From Opitutales bacterium (GTDB taxonomy: Bacteria; Verrucomicrobiota; Verrucomicrobiia; Opitutales; JABSRG01): 62,797 nt of DNA. This document shows, one piece after another, positions 33,537 to 42,831 of this stretch. Position numbers and translations under genes: made by a program. The stretch is from NCBI GenBank assembly GCA_028280845.1, contig JANQKZ010000015.1, positions 1 through 62,797 on the forward strand, written 5' to 3'. Under the pieces are notes generated by a model that was given only the letters and a program-made list of their open reading frames with translations, was not told where the DNA came from and made no database searches. Numbering within the stretch: position 1 is the first letter of the stretch; each line of letters starts with the position of its first letter.

Positions 33537-35873
33537 CTAGGGTTTGCGAAAGAGCCAGCGAGCAAGGGCGGGCAGGAGGGTCATGGCCCCGATCATATTG
33601 AAAAGGAACATGAAGGTGAGGAGGATCCCCATATCGGCCTGGAACTTGATAGCGGAAAAAATCCAGGTGGCGACACCGGCAGCGAGCGTAAAGCCGGTAA
33701 AGACAACGGCGCTACCGGTGTAGTGGAAGGTATAAAACAGGGCAGACTCGAAGTGTTTCTCTGTTTTCAGGAAGTATTTCAGGCGGGAAAACAGGTAAAT
33801 GCCGTAGTCGACGCCTACCCCCACTCCCAATGCGACGACCGGAAGCGTAGAAACTTTCAGGCCGATACCGAGGATGGCCATGAGGGCGTAGGCCATGACA
33901 GAAACCAGGGCGAGCGGCAGAACAATACAAACCGCGGCGCGCCAAGACCTGAAAACAATCAGGCAGAGGAGGATGACGGCCGTAAACACGTAAAGCAGGA
34001 TAGGGAACTGTGCGTTCGATACGACTTCGTTGGTGGCACCCATGACGCCGACATTGCCGGTTGCGAGTTTGAATTGGGTTTCCTCGGTGGCGTAATTCTC
34101 ACGAAAATCCTTGATGGCGTTGATGACCCGGTCGATGGTCTCCGCCTTATGGTCTTCCAGATAAATGTAAGCCGGCAAGACTGAGCCGTCCGGATTCAGT
34201 AAGCCGGTGCTGGTGTCCACGGGGGAAACTGCCTGAGCCATGGCTGCCGGGTGTCGGGGCAGGACCATCCATTTCATCGCCCCCTCGTTCCATCCGCTAT
34301 TGAGGCGACGGGCAACGCCGGGCAAGGCCAAAACCCCCTGGACCCCCTCCACGTTTTTCATGTGCCACTCAAAACGATCGACCAGTGTCATGACCTCGAA
34401 GTCCACGACCGCATCGGGGAACGCTTCCACAATTACGGTGATGGTATCTACCCCGATGCTGAATTTGTCGGTGATGACAGCGGTGTCCCGGTTATAGCGC
34501 GAGCTCTCTCTCAATTCGGGTACACCGCGGTCCAGATCTCCAATCTGGACTTCCTTGGCTTTTTCCTTCGAAAAGAAAAAGAGAGCCACCCCGGCGAGAA
34601 TAATAAGGACCGAATTGCGAGGGTTGGCGACTTTGCCGACTTTTGACCAGATGGCATCATTTCGCTCGCGGCGGGCGGTTATCTTGTCCTTAAGGCTGTC
34701 CGGCAGATGGACAGAAGAGAGCAAAACGGGGAGGAGGAATAAATTCGTAAAAATGAGGGCGGCCACGCCGATGGTGGCGGCAATAGCGAGTTCCCGGATG
34801 ATCTCGATATCGATAAGTAGCATCGTAATGAAGCCGACGGTATCCGTGACGAGGGCGGTGAGTCCGGGGCCGAGAAGTTGCCTGAAACTGGTCCGGGCCG
34901 ATTGTTTGTTGTCCTTTCCAGCCATATAACTGGAACGGTAGGCCCGTAGCATTTGCACTCCATGGCTTACACTGATGGCAAAAATGAGGAAGGGCACGAG
35001 GATGGACATGGGGTCGATCCCGAAGCCGAGGATGCGCAAGGCTCCAAGCTGCCAGATCACGCCAACGAGTCCGTTTAGAATAAGCCAGAAGGTCAGTTGC
35101 CAGGAGAGGGTGTAGATCGAGACAAATACGGCGGTGATGACCAGGGTCAGGAAAAAGTAGAAAATAATCGTGGTTGCGCCATCACTGATATCTCCGACCA
35201 CTTTGGCAAAACCGATGATATGAATCGACAGGTCCAGATCGTTGCCAATGGCTTCATATTTGTCGCGGATCTCCTCAAGGATTCCGGCAACTCGTATGTA
35301 GTCCAACTGTTCCCCGGTTTCCGGGTTGATCTCCTGGAGATTGATGGAGACCAGGGCGCCCGTGTAATCGTTGGAGACAAGGAGGCCAACTTTTCCACTC
35401 TTTTCGACGTTGCGCCGGACTCGCTCGAGGGCTTCGGGAGAGCCATCAAAATTGGCCGGGACGACATTTCCTCCGGAGAAGCCATCTTCCACAATTTCGA
35501 TGAAGCGGGTGTTGGGAGTCCAAAGAGAAGTGACTGAGGCCCGGTCTACCCCGGGGATAAAAAAAGCCTCATCGGTGACGTCTTTCAGAATCTGAAAAAA
35601 ATCGTTGGTGTAGATATCTCCCTGCCGGACGGTGAGCGCGATGATGACTCGATTGGCACCCCCGAACTCGTCCTGGTATTGCAGGAAGGTCTGAATGTAC
35701 TCGTGCTTGAGGGGAAGTTGCTTGGTGAAGCCCGTATCGACCTTGGTGTTGATCGCGTAATAGAGCATTACGGCGGTGATCGCACTGTAGAGAATAAGCA
35801 TCCAACGACGCTGGTGAAACAGCGCGTTTTCAAGAATCTCTGCGATCGGTTTATTCATGCGGGAGAGAGACAC
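33537..35873 (-). CDS. RND/MMPL-family exporter
   Basis: A 778-residue inner-membrane protein of the RND superfamily, MMPL/HpnN-like branch. It has two repeats, each of one N-terminal helix, a periplasmic domain and a block of five helices (first block around SIHIIGFAKVVGDISDGATT...LVPFLIFAISVSHGVQML; second around ILLYVFTAVILLCLIVFRSW...LGVGVGVDYGIYLFSRLKYF). The Asp in GVGVDYG is the usual proton-relay position. It is the inner-membrane engine of the DUF1302/DUF1329/Ycf48-like cluster, presumed to export a hydrophobic compound. It starts with GTG directly after the upstream stop (TAAGTG); an ATG 15 bases further in is possible. Confidence 0.85.
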   Translation of the reverse strand: MSLSRMNKPIAEILENALFHQRRWMLILYSAITAVMLYYAINTKVDTGFTKQLPLKHEYIQTFLQYQDEFGGANRVIIALTVRQGDIYTNDFFQILKDVTDEAFFIPGVDRASVTSLWTPNTRFIEIVEDGFSGGNVVPANFDGSPEALERVRRNVEKSGKVGLLVSNDYTGALVSINLQEINPETGEQLDYIRVAGILEEIRDKYEAIGNDLDLSIHIIGFAKVVGDISDGATTIIFYFFLTLVITAVFVSIYTLSWQLTFWLILNGLVGVIWQLGALRILGFGIDPMSILVPFLIFAISVSHGVQMLRAYRSSYMAGKDNKQSARTSFRQLLGPGLTALVTDTVGFITMLLIDIEIIRELAIAATIGVAALIFTNLFLLPVLLSSVHLPDSLKDKITARRERNDAIWSKVGKVANPRNSVLIILAGVALFFFSKEKAKEVQIGDLDRGVPELRESSRYNRDTAVITDKFSIGVDTITVIVEAFPDAVVDFEVMTLVDRFEWHMKNVEGVQGVLALPGVARRLNSGWNEGAMKWMVLPRHPAAMAQAVSPVDTSTGLLNPDGSVLPAYIYLEDHKAETIDRVINAIKDFRENYATEETQFKLATGNVGVMGATNEVVSNAQFPILLYVFTAVILLCLIVFRSWRAAVCIVLPLALVSVMAYALMAILGIGLKVSTLPVVALGVGVGVDYGIYLFSRLKYFLKTEKHFESALFYTFHYTGSAVVFTGFTLAAGVATWIFSAIKFQADMGILLTFMFLFNMIGAMTLLPALARWLFRKP

Positions 35874-36866
35874 TTATTGCATTTTGCCTGATACGAGGTC
35901 CTTCACTTCGTTTTGCCTATAGCGTTGGATCCCGCGACTACCTAGGACAAGCAGGCCCCCCTGCGGAGTCTTAATCACCTGGACGATGCTATCGAGTTCA
36001 GGGATACGGTGTGGTCTGAAGGTCAAACCATGATCCCGGGAGATGAAAAAGTTGCCGCCTTGTCCGGCAAGGACCAGGGTGTTGGAATCCAGCCTGGCTC
36101 CGGCAGAAACGATACCTCCACTCTCCACGGATTGGTCGATCCAGGTGTTGCCGCGGTCCTTCGACAGAAAGATATGTCCGCGAAGCCCGTAGAGCAGGAT
36201 GCGGCTGGTCCCGACGGGGAGGAGCCCGTGGTAGGATCCGTAGTAGGGGGATTCCATCTCGATCCAATTTTCTCCACGATCTTCGGAGACCAGGAAGGCC
36301 CCGCTCTCCCCTGCGATGTATAGGGTGCCATCTTCACTCACGGCAATGGCATTGTGATGATAATCGAAATCTGAAATGTAGCGCTGGGACCAGCTGTCGC
36401 CCCCGTTGACCGTCTCCCAGAATTCGCCGTAGGCCCCGATGGCAAACCCTCGATTGTTGTTGAGCATAAGGATATCAAAGAAGATGACATCATATTCTGG
36501 CTCGATGTGTTGAAGCGTCCAGGTGTTTCCCCGATCACGGGTTACGAGGATGGTATTCTGGTGACCGACGGCAACCCCATGGGTTTCATCGCTAAAGGAA
36601 ACACCGGTCAGCATTTCCCGCGTGGGCACGGCTACCTGCTTCCAAGACACTCCATCATCATCACTCACGAGGACATGTCCGCGCTCGCCCACAACAACAA
36701 TACGTTCTCCGGCCAGGGCGGCATCCAGCAGGAGGGACTCTGCAGCCCGGGGGAGAATCTCTGACACCACTTGGCCACTGAGCAGGGATATGAAGCACAA
36801 GTAGGCGAATCCACTCCAACGCAACATGGGGTGACACCAGACACGGGGCTTATGACTAGCTGACAT
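35874..36866 (-). CDS. Ycf48-like BNR/beta-propeller secreted protein
   Basis: A 330-residue exported protein with a signal segment (GFAYLCFISLLSGQVVS) and six to seven propeller blades. Each blade contains a BNR/Asp-box such as VSDDDGVSWKQV, VTRDRGNTWTLQ, ETVNGGDSWSQR, VSEDRGENWIEM, LSKDRGNTWIDQ and ISRDHGLTFRPH. Ycf48 (HCF136) assists photosystem II assembly in plants, but non-photosynthetic bacteria carry paralogs beside RND/DUF1329/DUF1302 genes, as here. It probably helps assembly or function of the export system. An internal ATG (MLRWSGFAYL) may be the true start. Confidence 0.85.
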   Translation of the reverse strand: MSASHKPRVWCHPMLRWSGFAYLCFISLLSGQVVSEILPRAAESLLLDAALAGERIVVVGERGHVLVSDDDGVSWKQVAVPTREMLTGVSFSDETHGVAVGHQNTILVTRDRGNTWTLQHIEPEYDVIFFDILMLNNNRGFAIGAYGEFWETVNGGDSWSQRYISDFDYHHNAIAVSEDGTLYIAGESGAFLVSEDRGENWIEMESPYYGSYHGLLPVGTSRILLYGLRGHIFLSKDRGNTWIDQSVESGGIVSAGARLDSNTLVLAGQGGNFFISRDHGLTFRPHRIPELDSIVQVIKTPQGGLLVLGSRGIQRYRQNEVKDLVSGKMQ

Positions 36867-36869
36867 AAA

Positions 36870-36949
36870 GCAAGGAGAGGGTTCATCCCTCGACCGATGA
36901 ACAGACTTGCGGAAAATCTGTCAGGGTCGAGGCATAAAGCCTCTCCTGC
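36870..36949. repeat. BIME-like three-hairpin palindromic element
   Basis: The ends GCAAGGAGAGG (36870-36880) and CCTCTCCTGC (36940-36949) are inverted. Between them lie GAGGG-TTCAT-CCCTC, a central CAGA...TCTG, and GAGGC-ATAAA-GCCTC hairpins. CCTCGACC also pairs with GGTCGAGG. It is an extragenic palindrome pair in the gap between the DUF1329 and Ycf48-like genes of one operon. A possible half-copy (GTAGGAGCAGGCTTTATCG) lies at 33430-33448. Confidence 0.7.
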
Positions 36950-36977
36950 AAAAGCGTTAACGGGTTAATAGTTCTGG

Positions 36978-38342
36978 TTATCGGCGGCCAGCCCGGCGCA
37001 GGGCAGCAGGGGTGTAGTCTTCCGGTTTCTTGTCGATCCCGAACTTGTACATGGGCTGGTCATTATCGAGGCCGATAGCGAGGTAACGGCCGGCCTGTAG
37101 GTCGGTATGGACTTCCAGGGTCGTCCAGAAGGTGGGGACCTCATAGTAGTTGATGGCGTGGCCCTCCGATACCCGCCATAGTTCCCCGCGAGTATCGAAT
37201 TGGTCGACGGCCAGGATTTGCCAGCTGTCTTCATCGATGTAGAAGCGCCGTTTTGCGTAAATGTGCCGGGTGCCGTCTCGAAGGTCCGCATCGACAACCC
37301 AGACCCGGTGTAATTCGTAGCGAGCGAGATCTTGGTTAATATGGAGCGGGGTAAGGATTTCTCTGGGGGCCACGGAATCGCTATGCAGCTTGTAGGCGTT
37401 ATAAGGGACGAGCATTTCCTGACGACCGACGAGTGTCCAGTCGTAGCGATCGATGGCTCCGGTAAACATATCAAACTGGTCGGAGGTCCGCATGCCGTCG
37501 GAGGCAGTTCCTGGATTATCATAGGCTACATTAGGAGCTCGCCGGACCCGGCGTTGTCCCGGGTTGTAAGTCCATGCCTGGCGTGGTTCTTCCAATTGGT
37601 CGAGCGTTTCCCGAACGATGAGGATCGTCCCGGCTAAGCGGGCGGGACCCAGTACACTTTGCTTAAAGTAAGCCAAGGTATTGTTGAGATTTTCCGGAGT
37701 CATCCCGGGAGTGGAATAATTGAAGAGGAAATCATCTTCAAAATCGACCATGGTATAGGAACCATTTCGTTGAGGAGCTGCTTGCCCGATGCGCCGCATG
37801 GCGGAGTCTCCGCGGTAGCGGCACAGATGGTTCCAGATGGCTTCCATTCCATTTTGGGGAATGGGGAAGGGGATACCGATAGCAGCGCCAGCGATACCGT
37901 TTCCATTACCGGTTACCTCCGCGGTGAGGGCGGTCTGTTTGGTCGCCTCATAGATGCGCTGGGGGAGAGAAGCACTTCGCCGGGTCGGATATACATTGAG
38001 AAAATAGGTGTCGGGGTATGTTTGCAAAAGCGCTTTATGGCCCTCTGTGAGGATGTCCGCATACTGTTCCATATTTCCCGCATTCACCGTATAGAGGACA
38101 TCATCTCCGGCGAAGGGGTCTGGGTGATGCATACCGGGTTCATAGCCTGCGGGCGGGGTGGTAATTCCCCCTTCCCAGGGGGGGATAGTGCCGGCCTCGT
38201 TGCCTGCTTTGATAGCTCCAACCGGAGTCAGATCCTGACCCAGGCGGTTGGCTTCTTCTTGGGATATCGCTCCATATCCCGTAACTACAGCAAACAAGCC
38301 GGAGGAAAGCAGGAGCAGAATAGGTCGCTTAATGGAATTCAT
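36978..38342 (-). CDS. DUF1329 family outer-membrane-associated protein
   Basis: A 454-residue DUF1329 protein with a signal peptide (PILLLLSSGLFAVVTGYGA). The family signatures are easily read: GAIKAGNEAGTIPPWEGGI near the start, AWTYNPGQRRVRRAPNVAYDNP in the middle, and HRVWVVDADLRDGTRHIYAKRRFYIDEDSW toward the end. DUF1329 adopts a LolA/LolB-like half-barrel and is nearly always paired with DUF1302, as here (18 bases downstream). A role in handling a lipid-like cargo at the outer membrane is inferred from fold and context. Confidence 0.93.
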   Translation of the reverse strand: MNSIKRPILLLLSSGLFAVVTGYGAISQEEANRLGQDLTPVGAIKAGNEAGTIPPWEGGITTPPAGYEPGMHHPDPFAGDDVLYTVNAGNMEQYADILTEGHKALLQTYPDTYFLNVYPTRRSASLPQRIYEATKQTALTAEVTGNGNGIAGAAIGIPFPIPQNGMEAIWNHLCRYRGDSAMRRIGQAAPQRNGSYTMVDFEDDFLFNYSTPGMTPENLNNTLAYFKQSVLGPARLAGTILIVRETLDQLEEPRQAWTYNPGQRRVRRAPNVAYDNPGTASDGMRTSDQFDMFTGAIDRYDWTLVGRQEMLVPYNAYKLHSDSVAPREILTPLHINQDLARYELHRVWVVDADLRDGTRHIYAKRRFYIDEDSWQILAVDQFDTRGELWRVSEGHAINYYEVPTFWTTLEVHTDLQAGRYLAIGLDNDQPMYKFGIDKKPEDYTPAALRRAGRR

Positions 38343-38360
38343 GATCGAAGGAAACTGTGT

Positions 38361-40157
38361 TTAAAAGGAATACTTGAAGGTCGCAGATACGAAGTCCCGG
38401 TCGCCCACAAAGTTGCGGCCTGTAGCACCCCAGTAATTAGCAAGACGTAACTCCAATACATAACTGGCCTGGTAGTCGAAATTGATCCCGATGGTGGAGG
38501 ACATGCGGCCTTCGAGGAAGTTGCCCACCGGCAGTGGCGTGTTACCGCTTACATCATGATTGAAGGCGAACAGGGGCGACATATTCACGCCGAAAAAGGC
38601 GTTGTTGAAGTCCCACCGGGTCACGAGGCGGTATCCCCAGGAGAATGAATCGGCAAACGAATTGATATCGGTGGTGGCCGGTTGAACCCCAGCTGTGGTG
38701 AAGATGGGATTTCCACTCGTGTAAGTGGCCGGGCCATCAAAACGGAGGACTTCTTTGCCGGGAAGGTCGGCATGTGTGAAGCCGACCTCGCCCACGAGGA
38801 CCCATTGATCTGCCCCAAAGGTAGGGCCAAATGCTTTGGTAGCGGTCATGGATCCCTGCCACATGGCGCGTTCACGGTTTCCGGAAATTTCTTCGGAGAA
38901 ACTGGCAAACCCCAGCTGACTGTTTTGCCCAAGGAAAAAGGCTCCCTGAAGGTTAGGGTTTGTCGGATCCGCGGGAAGGAGGGCTGAGGGGGCGGAGAGT
39001 GCAGTGAAAAGCAGCTCCACATCGTCGACCTGGAAGGGCATTTTATCCCGATAGGAAATTTCCCCCTGCAGGGCGATGCCCGTGTTGCCAACATCTGTAT
39101 TAAAGCTCAGCCCGAAGAGCTGGATGTCTTCCGGATAGATGGCAAAGTAGTTGGCGCTTCCGGCGTAGTCCCCACCGATGATCCCAGCGAGGGTTCCTGC
39201 CTGACCCGAAATATAGGGAAGGCGGCTGTGATAGTTAATATAATACAGGGCTAACTCGGTGTAGCCCAGTTGGGGGATGAGGAAACGGAGCGCGGCTCCA
39301 TACTGGCCGCCGTTGCTGGCATACCGGTTTTCCCCGCGGGGAACCCGGGCTCCAAATCCGGGAGGGGTGAAGTCGGAGACGGCTCCGAAGCCAAGATAAA
39401 GGGCTTCCCCACCTTCGGATACAAAGTCATTTGAGCTGAAATAGGTGCCGGCAGGATCAATCACAGTCTCTTCCCAGCGGATCTGGTAAAAGCCCTCGAT
39501 GGAAAACAGATCACCCAGGCCGACATTGGCGTAGACCATGGGGACCGGTTGAAGGGCTTCCCGAAGCTCCGCCCCCGGGGAACGAATCTTTGAAACATCG
39601 ATGGGGTTGATCGCGTTGATCCCATTTTGGATGAAGGTGCTTTCACCCCAGTTGAGGACCTGGCTGCCGAGCCTGAGGTCGACCACCGTGATATCCGAAG
39701 CAAAGCTGGCATAGGCATAATAATCAAGAATCTCCAAACGACGTCCTACACGGTCCTCGGCCTGTTTGGAGAGGGGGGTGCGGGCTCTGTCGTTATCCAT
39801 ATTCTCGATGTCATAGAAACCCGTAAACCGGACAAAGCCTCCAAAGTTCTTATAGTCGAGCTGCATCTCGGTGATGAATCGGCCAGACAGGGAGTTGATC
39901 CCCTTTTTGTAGTTCAAATTTCCATCGTCGTAATTGACGGAGAAGGCCGTTCCCCCATTGGCGATACCGATGAGGTCAGGTGAAGGATCGCCGAGTCGGT
40001 AGGAGGCTCCAAAGGCGAGGGTGGTATCAATCCTACCCTCAAGTTCTCCCACAGAAAAAGGGAGAGCCGTCAGCTGGTTAGCGGTAAGGAACAATCCACA
40101 GATCAGGACCAGCACTGGGGTGGTCCATCGTGGCAGGCTTCGGTCTAGTTGGATCAT
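38361..40157 (-). CDS. DUF1302 family outer-membrane beta-barrel protein
   Basis: A 598-residue protein with a signal peptide (TPVLVLICGLFLTANQLTALPF) and many amphipathic beta-strands. It ends in FVSATFKYSF, with the terminal aromatic expected of an outer-membrane barrel. Family-specific segments include LRLGSQVLNWGESTFIQNGI and FSIEGFYQIRWEETVIDP. It should form the outer-membrane component of the export cluster with DUF1329, the Ycf48-like protein and the RND protein. It is the first gene of the operon, and its long upstream region holds two dyads that could bind a regulator. Confidence 0.93.
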   Translation of the reverse strand: MIQLDRSLPRWTTPVLVLICGLFLTANQLTALPFSVGELEGRIDTTLAFGASYRLGDPSPDLIGIANGGTAFSVNYDDGNLNYKKGINSLSGRFITEMQLDYKNFGGFVRFTGFYDIENMDNDRARTPLSKQAEDRVGRRLEILDYYAYASFASDITVVDLRLGSQVLNWGESTFIQNGINAINPIDVSKIRSPGAELREALQPVPMVYANVGLGDLFSIEGFYQIRWEETVIDPAGTYFSSNDFVSEGGEALYLGFGAVSDFTPPGFGARVPRGENRYASNGGQYGAALRFLIPQLGYTELALYYINYHSRLPYISGQAGTLAGIIGGDYAGSANYFAIYPEDIQLFGLSFNTDVGNTGIALQGEISYRDKMPFQVDDVELLFTALSAPSALLPADPTNPNLQGAFFLGQNSQLGFASFSEEISGNRERAMWQGSMTATKAFGPTFGADQWVLVGEVGFTHADLPGKEVLRFDGPATYTSGNPIFTTAGVQPATTDINSFADSFSWGYRLVTRWDFNNAFFGVNMSPLFAFNHDVSGNTPLPVGNFLEGRMSSTIGINFDYQASYVLELRLANYWGATGRNFVGDRDFVSATFKYSF

Positions 40158-40427
40158 AGTTTTTTGCTGGATGAGAAAGGTATCGGGAAGTGGGGTGAGA
40201 TATCTTATTCGACAACAGGCTTATGTTGTACAGCTTTTTCCCGGGTCGTATAGGTCGGGTGTCAGAATAAATAGTTTCTTGGGGTTTGTCTCGGAATATC
40301 CCCTAAGTTGAGGTTTAAAGGATATGCTCTAAAGCGGGGCCTATTGTTACAGGATTGTAAACCTGATTTGAAGGTTTTTTTTGTTAAATTCCCAACCGGA
40401 ACTGGCGCTGAATCGTTCTTCCGGAGC
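40158..40427. promoter_or_regulatory. Regulatory region upstream of the DUF1302 operon
   Basis: Two perfect short dyads lie in this 270-base spacer: ACAAC-8-GTTGT at 40212-40229 and TTACA-GGAT-TGTAA at 40347-40360. They may be operator sites for a transcription factor governing the export operon. A T-run (40375-40382) lies nearby. No reliable -35/-10 pair could be chosen by eye. Confidence 0.35.
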
Positions 40428-41510
40428 TCATTGTAACAGGCGGCTCCAAGTCGGTACTTCATCGGGATGATTGATGATTTCCAGACCTTCTGCCACGAGG
40501 CCGGGGAGTGCCCCCATCGGCTTATCCCGGTCAACGAGGAGTCGGCCCATGGCGTTGTTATGGTAGTCCATGGCACGTTCGTTCGGGGTATTTCCGGGCA
40601 GGGTCTCATGCGCATCAGTGACCTCTTTGGCGAAGGCGGGTCCGAATTCCTGAGTCAGCAAATAACTCCAGGTTACATGTCGTAGAGCATCCTGCTTCCA
40701 ATGGTCTTTGGGAAAGTGGCGTTTTGCGTTGGCCCTGGCGTCGCTGACAAAGGTGATGAGGAAGGGGACGCGGAGAGGGTAGTGGGAGATCAGGTCTATC
40801 TCCTCGGGCGAAAGGGTAACTTCGGCTGTTCTGGCAATCTCGATGATATCTTCCCGGGAAAAGCGAAGCCGGGCGCGCCCCCGATCTACCTCGGTGTAGA
40901 GCAGGGCGGGGCGGATTTCTTTACCGGCCTTTACGTCGACTACACCAATGAAATCCCAGTCGTGGCCAAGGTCATTGGTAATGAAGAGGCGGCGCAGGCC
41001 TGCCAGGATGGATTCGGCCGCCTGACGGGGGTCTAACAGAGGGAAGCCCTCCAGCCGGACATGGCCTTCCCGGAATTCGGAAAAGGGTATGTTTTTCGGC
41101 AGCTCCTCCCGTTGAAACCGAATATTAAAGCCGTTGGCGGAAATCCGACCCTGGAGCTTGATTGGATTGGTCAGCACCACTTCAACCCGTTCGGCGGTGA
41201 AGGTGGAGGGGAGCCCTCCAGGGCGGTCCGGGGCGAGGTCAAACTCCAGGTTAACATCGCGGAAGGTGACGAGGTGCAGCGTGGGACTGATGTGGATATT
41301 GCCCAATTCAAACTTTCTGACTCCGACCCCGACAGATCTAGCCAGAAGCTCGACCCTGGGAACCATGGAGTCGACGATTCGGGGAAGGACCAGGTTGGCT
41401 CCACCCCAAACGACCAGCCAACAAATCCCAAAGGCAGCCAGCAGTTTGATCCAGAGGGGCCGGTTGACCCGCTTTTGCTGTTTCCGGGTCTGGTAAGTTT
41501 CGTAATGCAC
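40428..41510 (-). CDS. AsmA-like anchor fused to DUF6973-type domain
   Basis: A 360-residue membrane-anchored protein. A hydrophobic helix (LLAAFGICWLVVWGGANLVL) precedes a beta-rich stretch resembling the first part of AsmA proteins (VRKFELGNIHISPTLHLVTFRDVNLEFDL, then TAERVEVVLTNPIKLQGRISANGF). From about residue 265 comes a helical domain with conserved polar residues (WKQDALRHVTWSYLL, VTDAHE, and NERAMDYHNNAMGR), the pattern of DUF6973. That domain resembles small lipid- or murein-related domains of unknown activity; its His/Asp/Asn pattern could be catalytic. Not part of an obvious operon. The start is preceded by a strong hairpin. Confidence 0.65.
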   Translation of the reverse strand: MHYETYQTRKQQKRVNRPLWIKLLAAFGICWLVVWGGANLVLPRIVDSMVPRVELLARSVGVGVRKFELGNIHISPTLHLVTFRDVNLEFDLAPDRPGGLPSTFTAERVEVVLTNPIKLQGRISANGFNIRFQREELPKNIPFSEFREGHVRLEGFPLLDPRQAAESILAGLRRLFITNDLGHDWDFIGVVDVKAGKEIRPALLYTEVDRGRARLRFSREDIIEIARTAEVTLSPEEIDLISHYPLRVPFLITFVSDARANAKRHFPKDHWKQDALRHVTWSYLLTQEFGPAFAKEVTDAHETLPGNTPNERAMDYHNNAMGRLLVDRDKPMGALPGLVAEGLEIINHPDEVPTWSRLLQ

Positions 41511-41535
41511 CGGCAGATATCGCTTAAAATGAAGT

Positions 41536-41567
41536 GGCGGCTCACCTGGGGTAAGGGGTGAGCCGCC
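41536..41567. terminator. Strong GC-rich hairpin between the E2 gene and the AsmA-like gene
   Basis: GGCGGCTCACC (41536-41546) and GGTGAGCCGCC (41557-41567) form a perfect 11-bp stem with a 10-base loop. It lies 97 bases beyond the E2 stop in the direction of transcription, followed by ATTTT only, so it would be a weak intrinsic terminator for the dehydrogenase operon. It also sits 26 bases before the start of the next gene and might act in its leader. Confidence 0.5.
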
Positions 41568-41664
41568 GTGACGAGCATTGAATCTCAGTACAGTTTGTAG
41601 TGAGTTAAGCTTGTAGTCTGAAAAGTGATATTTCTGTTATGAAGGCAAATGATGAAGCCAGAGC

Positions 41665-42825
41665 TCAATCCGTCAATGCCATATCATCCATGAATCCCTT
41701 CAACCAGCGGGTGCCTTCACCGCCCGTGATGCAGCGATGATCAAAGCCGAGGGAAAGTGGCATGAATTTATGATTCACACATTGTCCATCCTCTAGCACC
41801 ACCCGCTCATAAATCCGGCCGCAGGCAAGGATCGCAACCGTGGGAGGAACGACGATGGGCAGGCCGTGTTTGCCAGCAAACATGCCAAAATTGGAAAGGG
41901 TAAAGGTATGTCCGCGCAACTCTTCCGGAGGGACCTCCCGGTTGCGGACGGCTTCTTTAAGCCGGTTCAAATCTTTGCGGAGATCGTCGGAGGCGCGATT
42001 TCCGATGTCGTTGATCACGGGGACAAAGAGTCCGTCCTCCGTGTCCATGGCGATGCCGAGGTGGACTTTCTTGATCAGACGCCAACCGCCCTCTTTGGGA
42101 AAATACCAGGCATTGAGAGTCGGCTCGATCTCGCTGGCCTTGGCAATGGCCCGCATGATCCGAATGGTGATATCCTGCTTTCCGGTCCAGGCATGGATAT
42201 CGACTTCATCCATGAGGGAGGCATGAACGACTTCCGCATGCGCGGTTGCCATGGTATTGGCCATGGCGCGTCTCACGCCGCGCAAGGGTTCCATCGGTTC
42301 AATTTCCTGCAGAATTTTATGAACCCGTTCTACGTCGTTCTTTGTAATGATATTATTGGGGCCGGTCGGGGTGACGATTTTAAGATCGACATCCAGTTTC
42401 CGGGCAAGGGCTCGGACCGCGGGTGCTGCCTTATACATGGCTTCACGAGCCCCGGTGACGGAATCTTCGTCTTCCTTTACGACTTCATCGGTCTCTTTCA
42501 GGGCGCCGGCAACGGTGCCTTTGTCCTGCCGTTCTTCGGCGGAATCTTCGGCTTCGACGGCAGGGGCAGGTTCAGCTGCATCTGCTTCCAGTCCATCGCC
42601 AAAGGAGGCCAGGATCTGGCCAACCTCTACAATTTCCCCTTCGTCGAAATGGAGTTTGGTAATGATACCCGTGACCGGGCTGGGAACCTCCACTACCGCT
42701 TTGGCGGTTTCAACGGAAACCAGGGGTTGATCGGCTTCTACCGAGTCACCTGCTTTGACCATCCAGTTTACGATTTCTGCTTCGCTTAGGCCTTCACCTA
42801 GGTCGGGGAGTTTAAGTTCCTTCAT
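41665..42825 (-). CDS. 2-oxo acid dehydrogenase E2 (dihydrolipoyl acyltransferase)
   Basis: A 386-residue E2. Residues 1-77 form one lipoyl domain with the lipoylated Lys in VSVETAKAVVEVPSP. A flexible Ala/Glu-rich linker follows, then a peripheral-subunit-binding domain (AAPAVRALARKLDVDLKIVTPTG, about 133-170) and the catalytic core. The core ends in GFDHRCITGGEG: the catalytic His is present, but the usual HRxxDG motif reads HRCITG, so the Asp is replaced by Thr. The complex could be pyruvate- or branched-chain-specific. It is cotranscribed with E1beta (6-base gap) and E1alpha; no E3 gene is in the window. Confidence 0.88.
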   Translation of the reverse strand: MKELKLPDLGEGLSEAEIVNWMVKAGDSVEADQPLVSVETAKAVVEVPSPVTGIITKLHFDEGEIVEVGQILASFGDGLEADAAEPAPAVEAEDSAEERQDKGTVAGALKETDEVVKEDEDSVTGAREAMYKAAPAVRALARKLDVDLKIVTPTGPNNIITKNDVERVHKILQEIEPMEPLRGVRRAMANTMATAHAEVVHASLMDEVDIHAWTGKQDITIRIMRAIAKASEIEPTLNAWYFPKEGGWRLIKKVHLGIAMDTEDGLFVPVINDIGNRASDDLRKDLNRLKEAVRNREVPPEELRGHTFTLSNFGMFAGKHGLPIVVPPTVAILACGRIYERVVLEDGQCVNHKFMPLSLGFDHRCITGGEGTRWLKGFMDDMALTD

Positions 42826-42831
42826 GAATGA

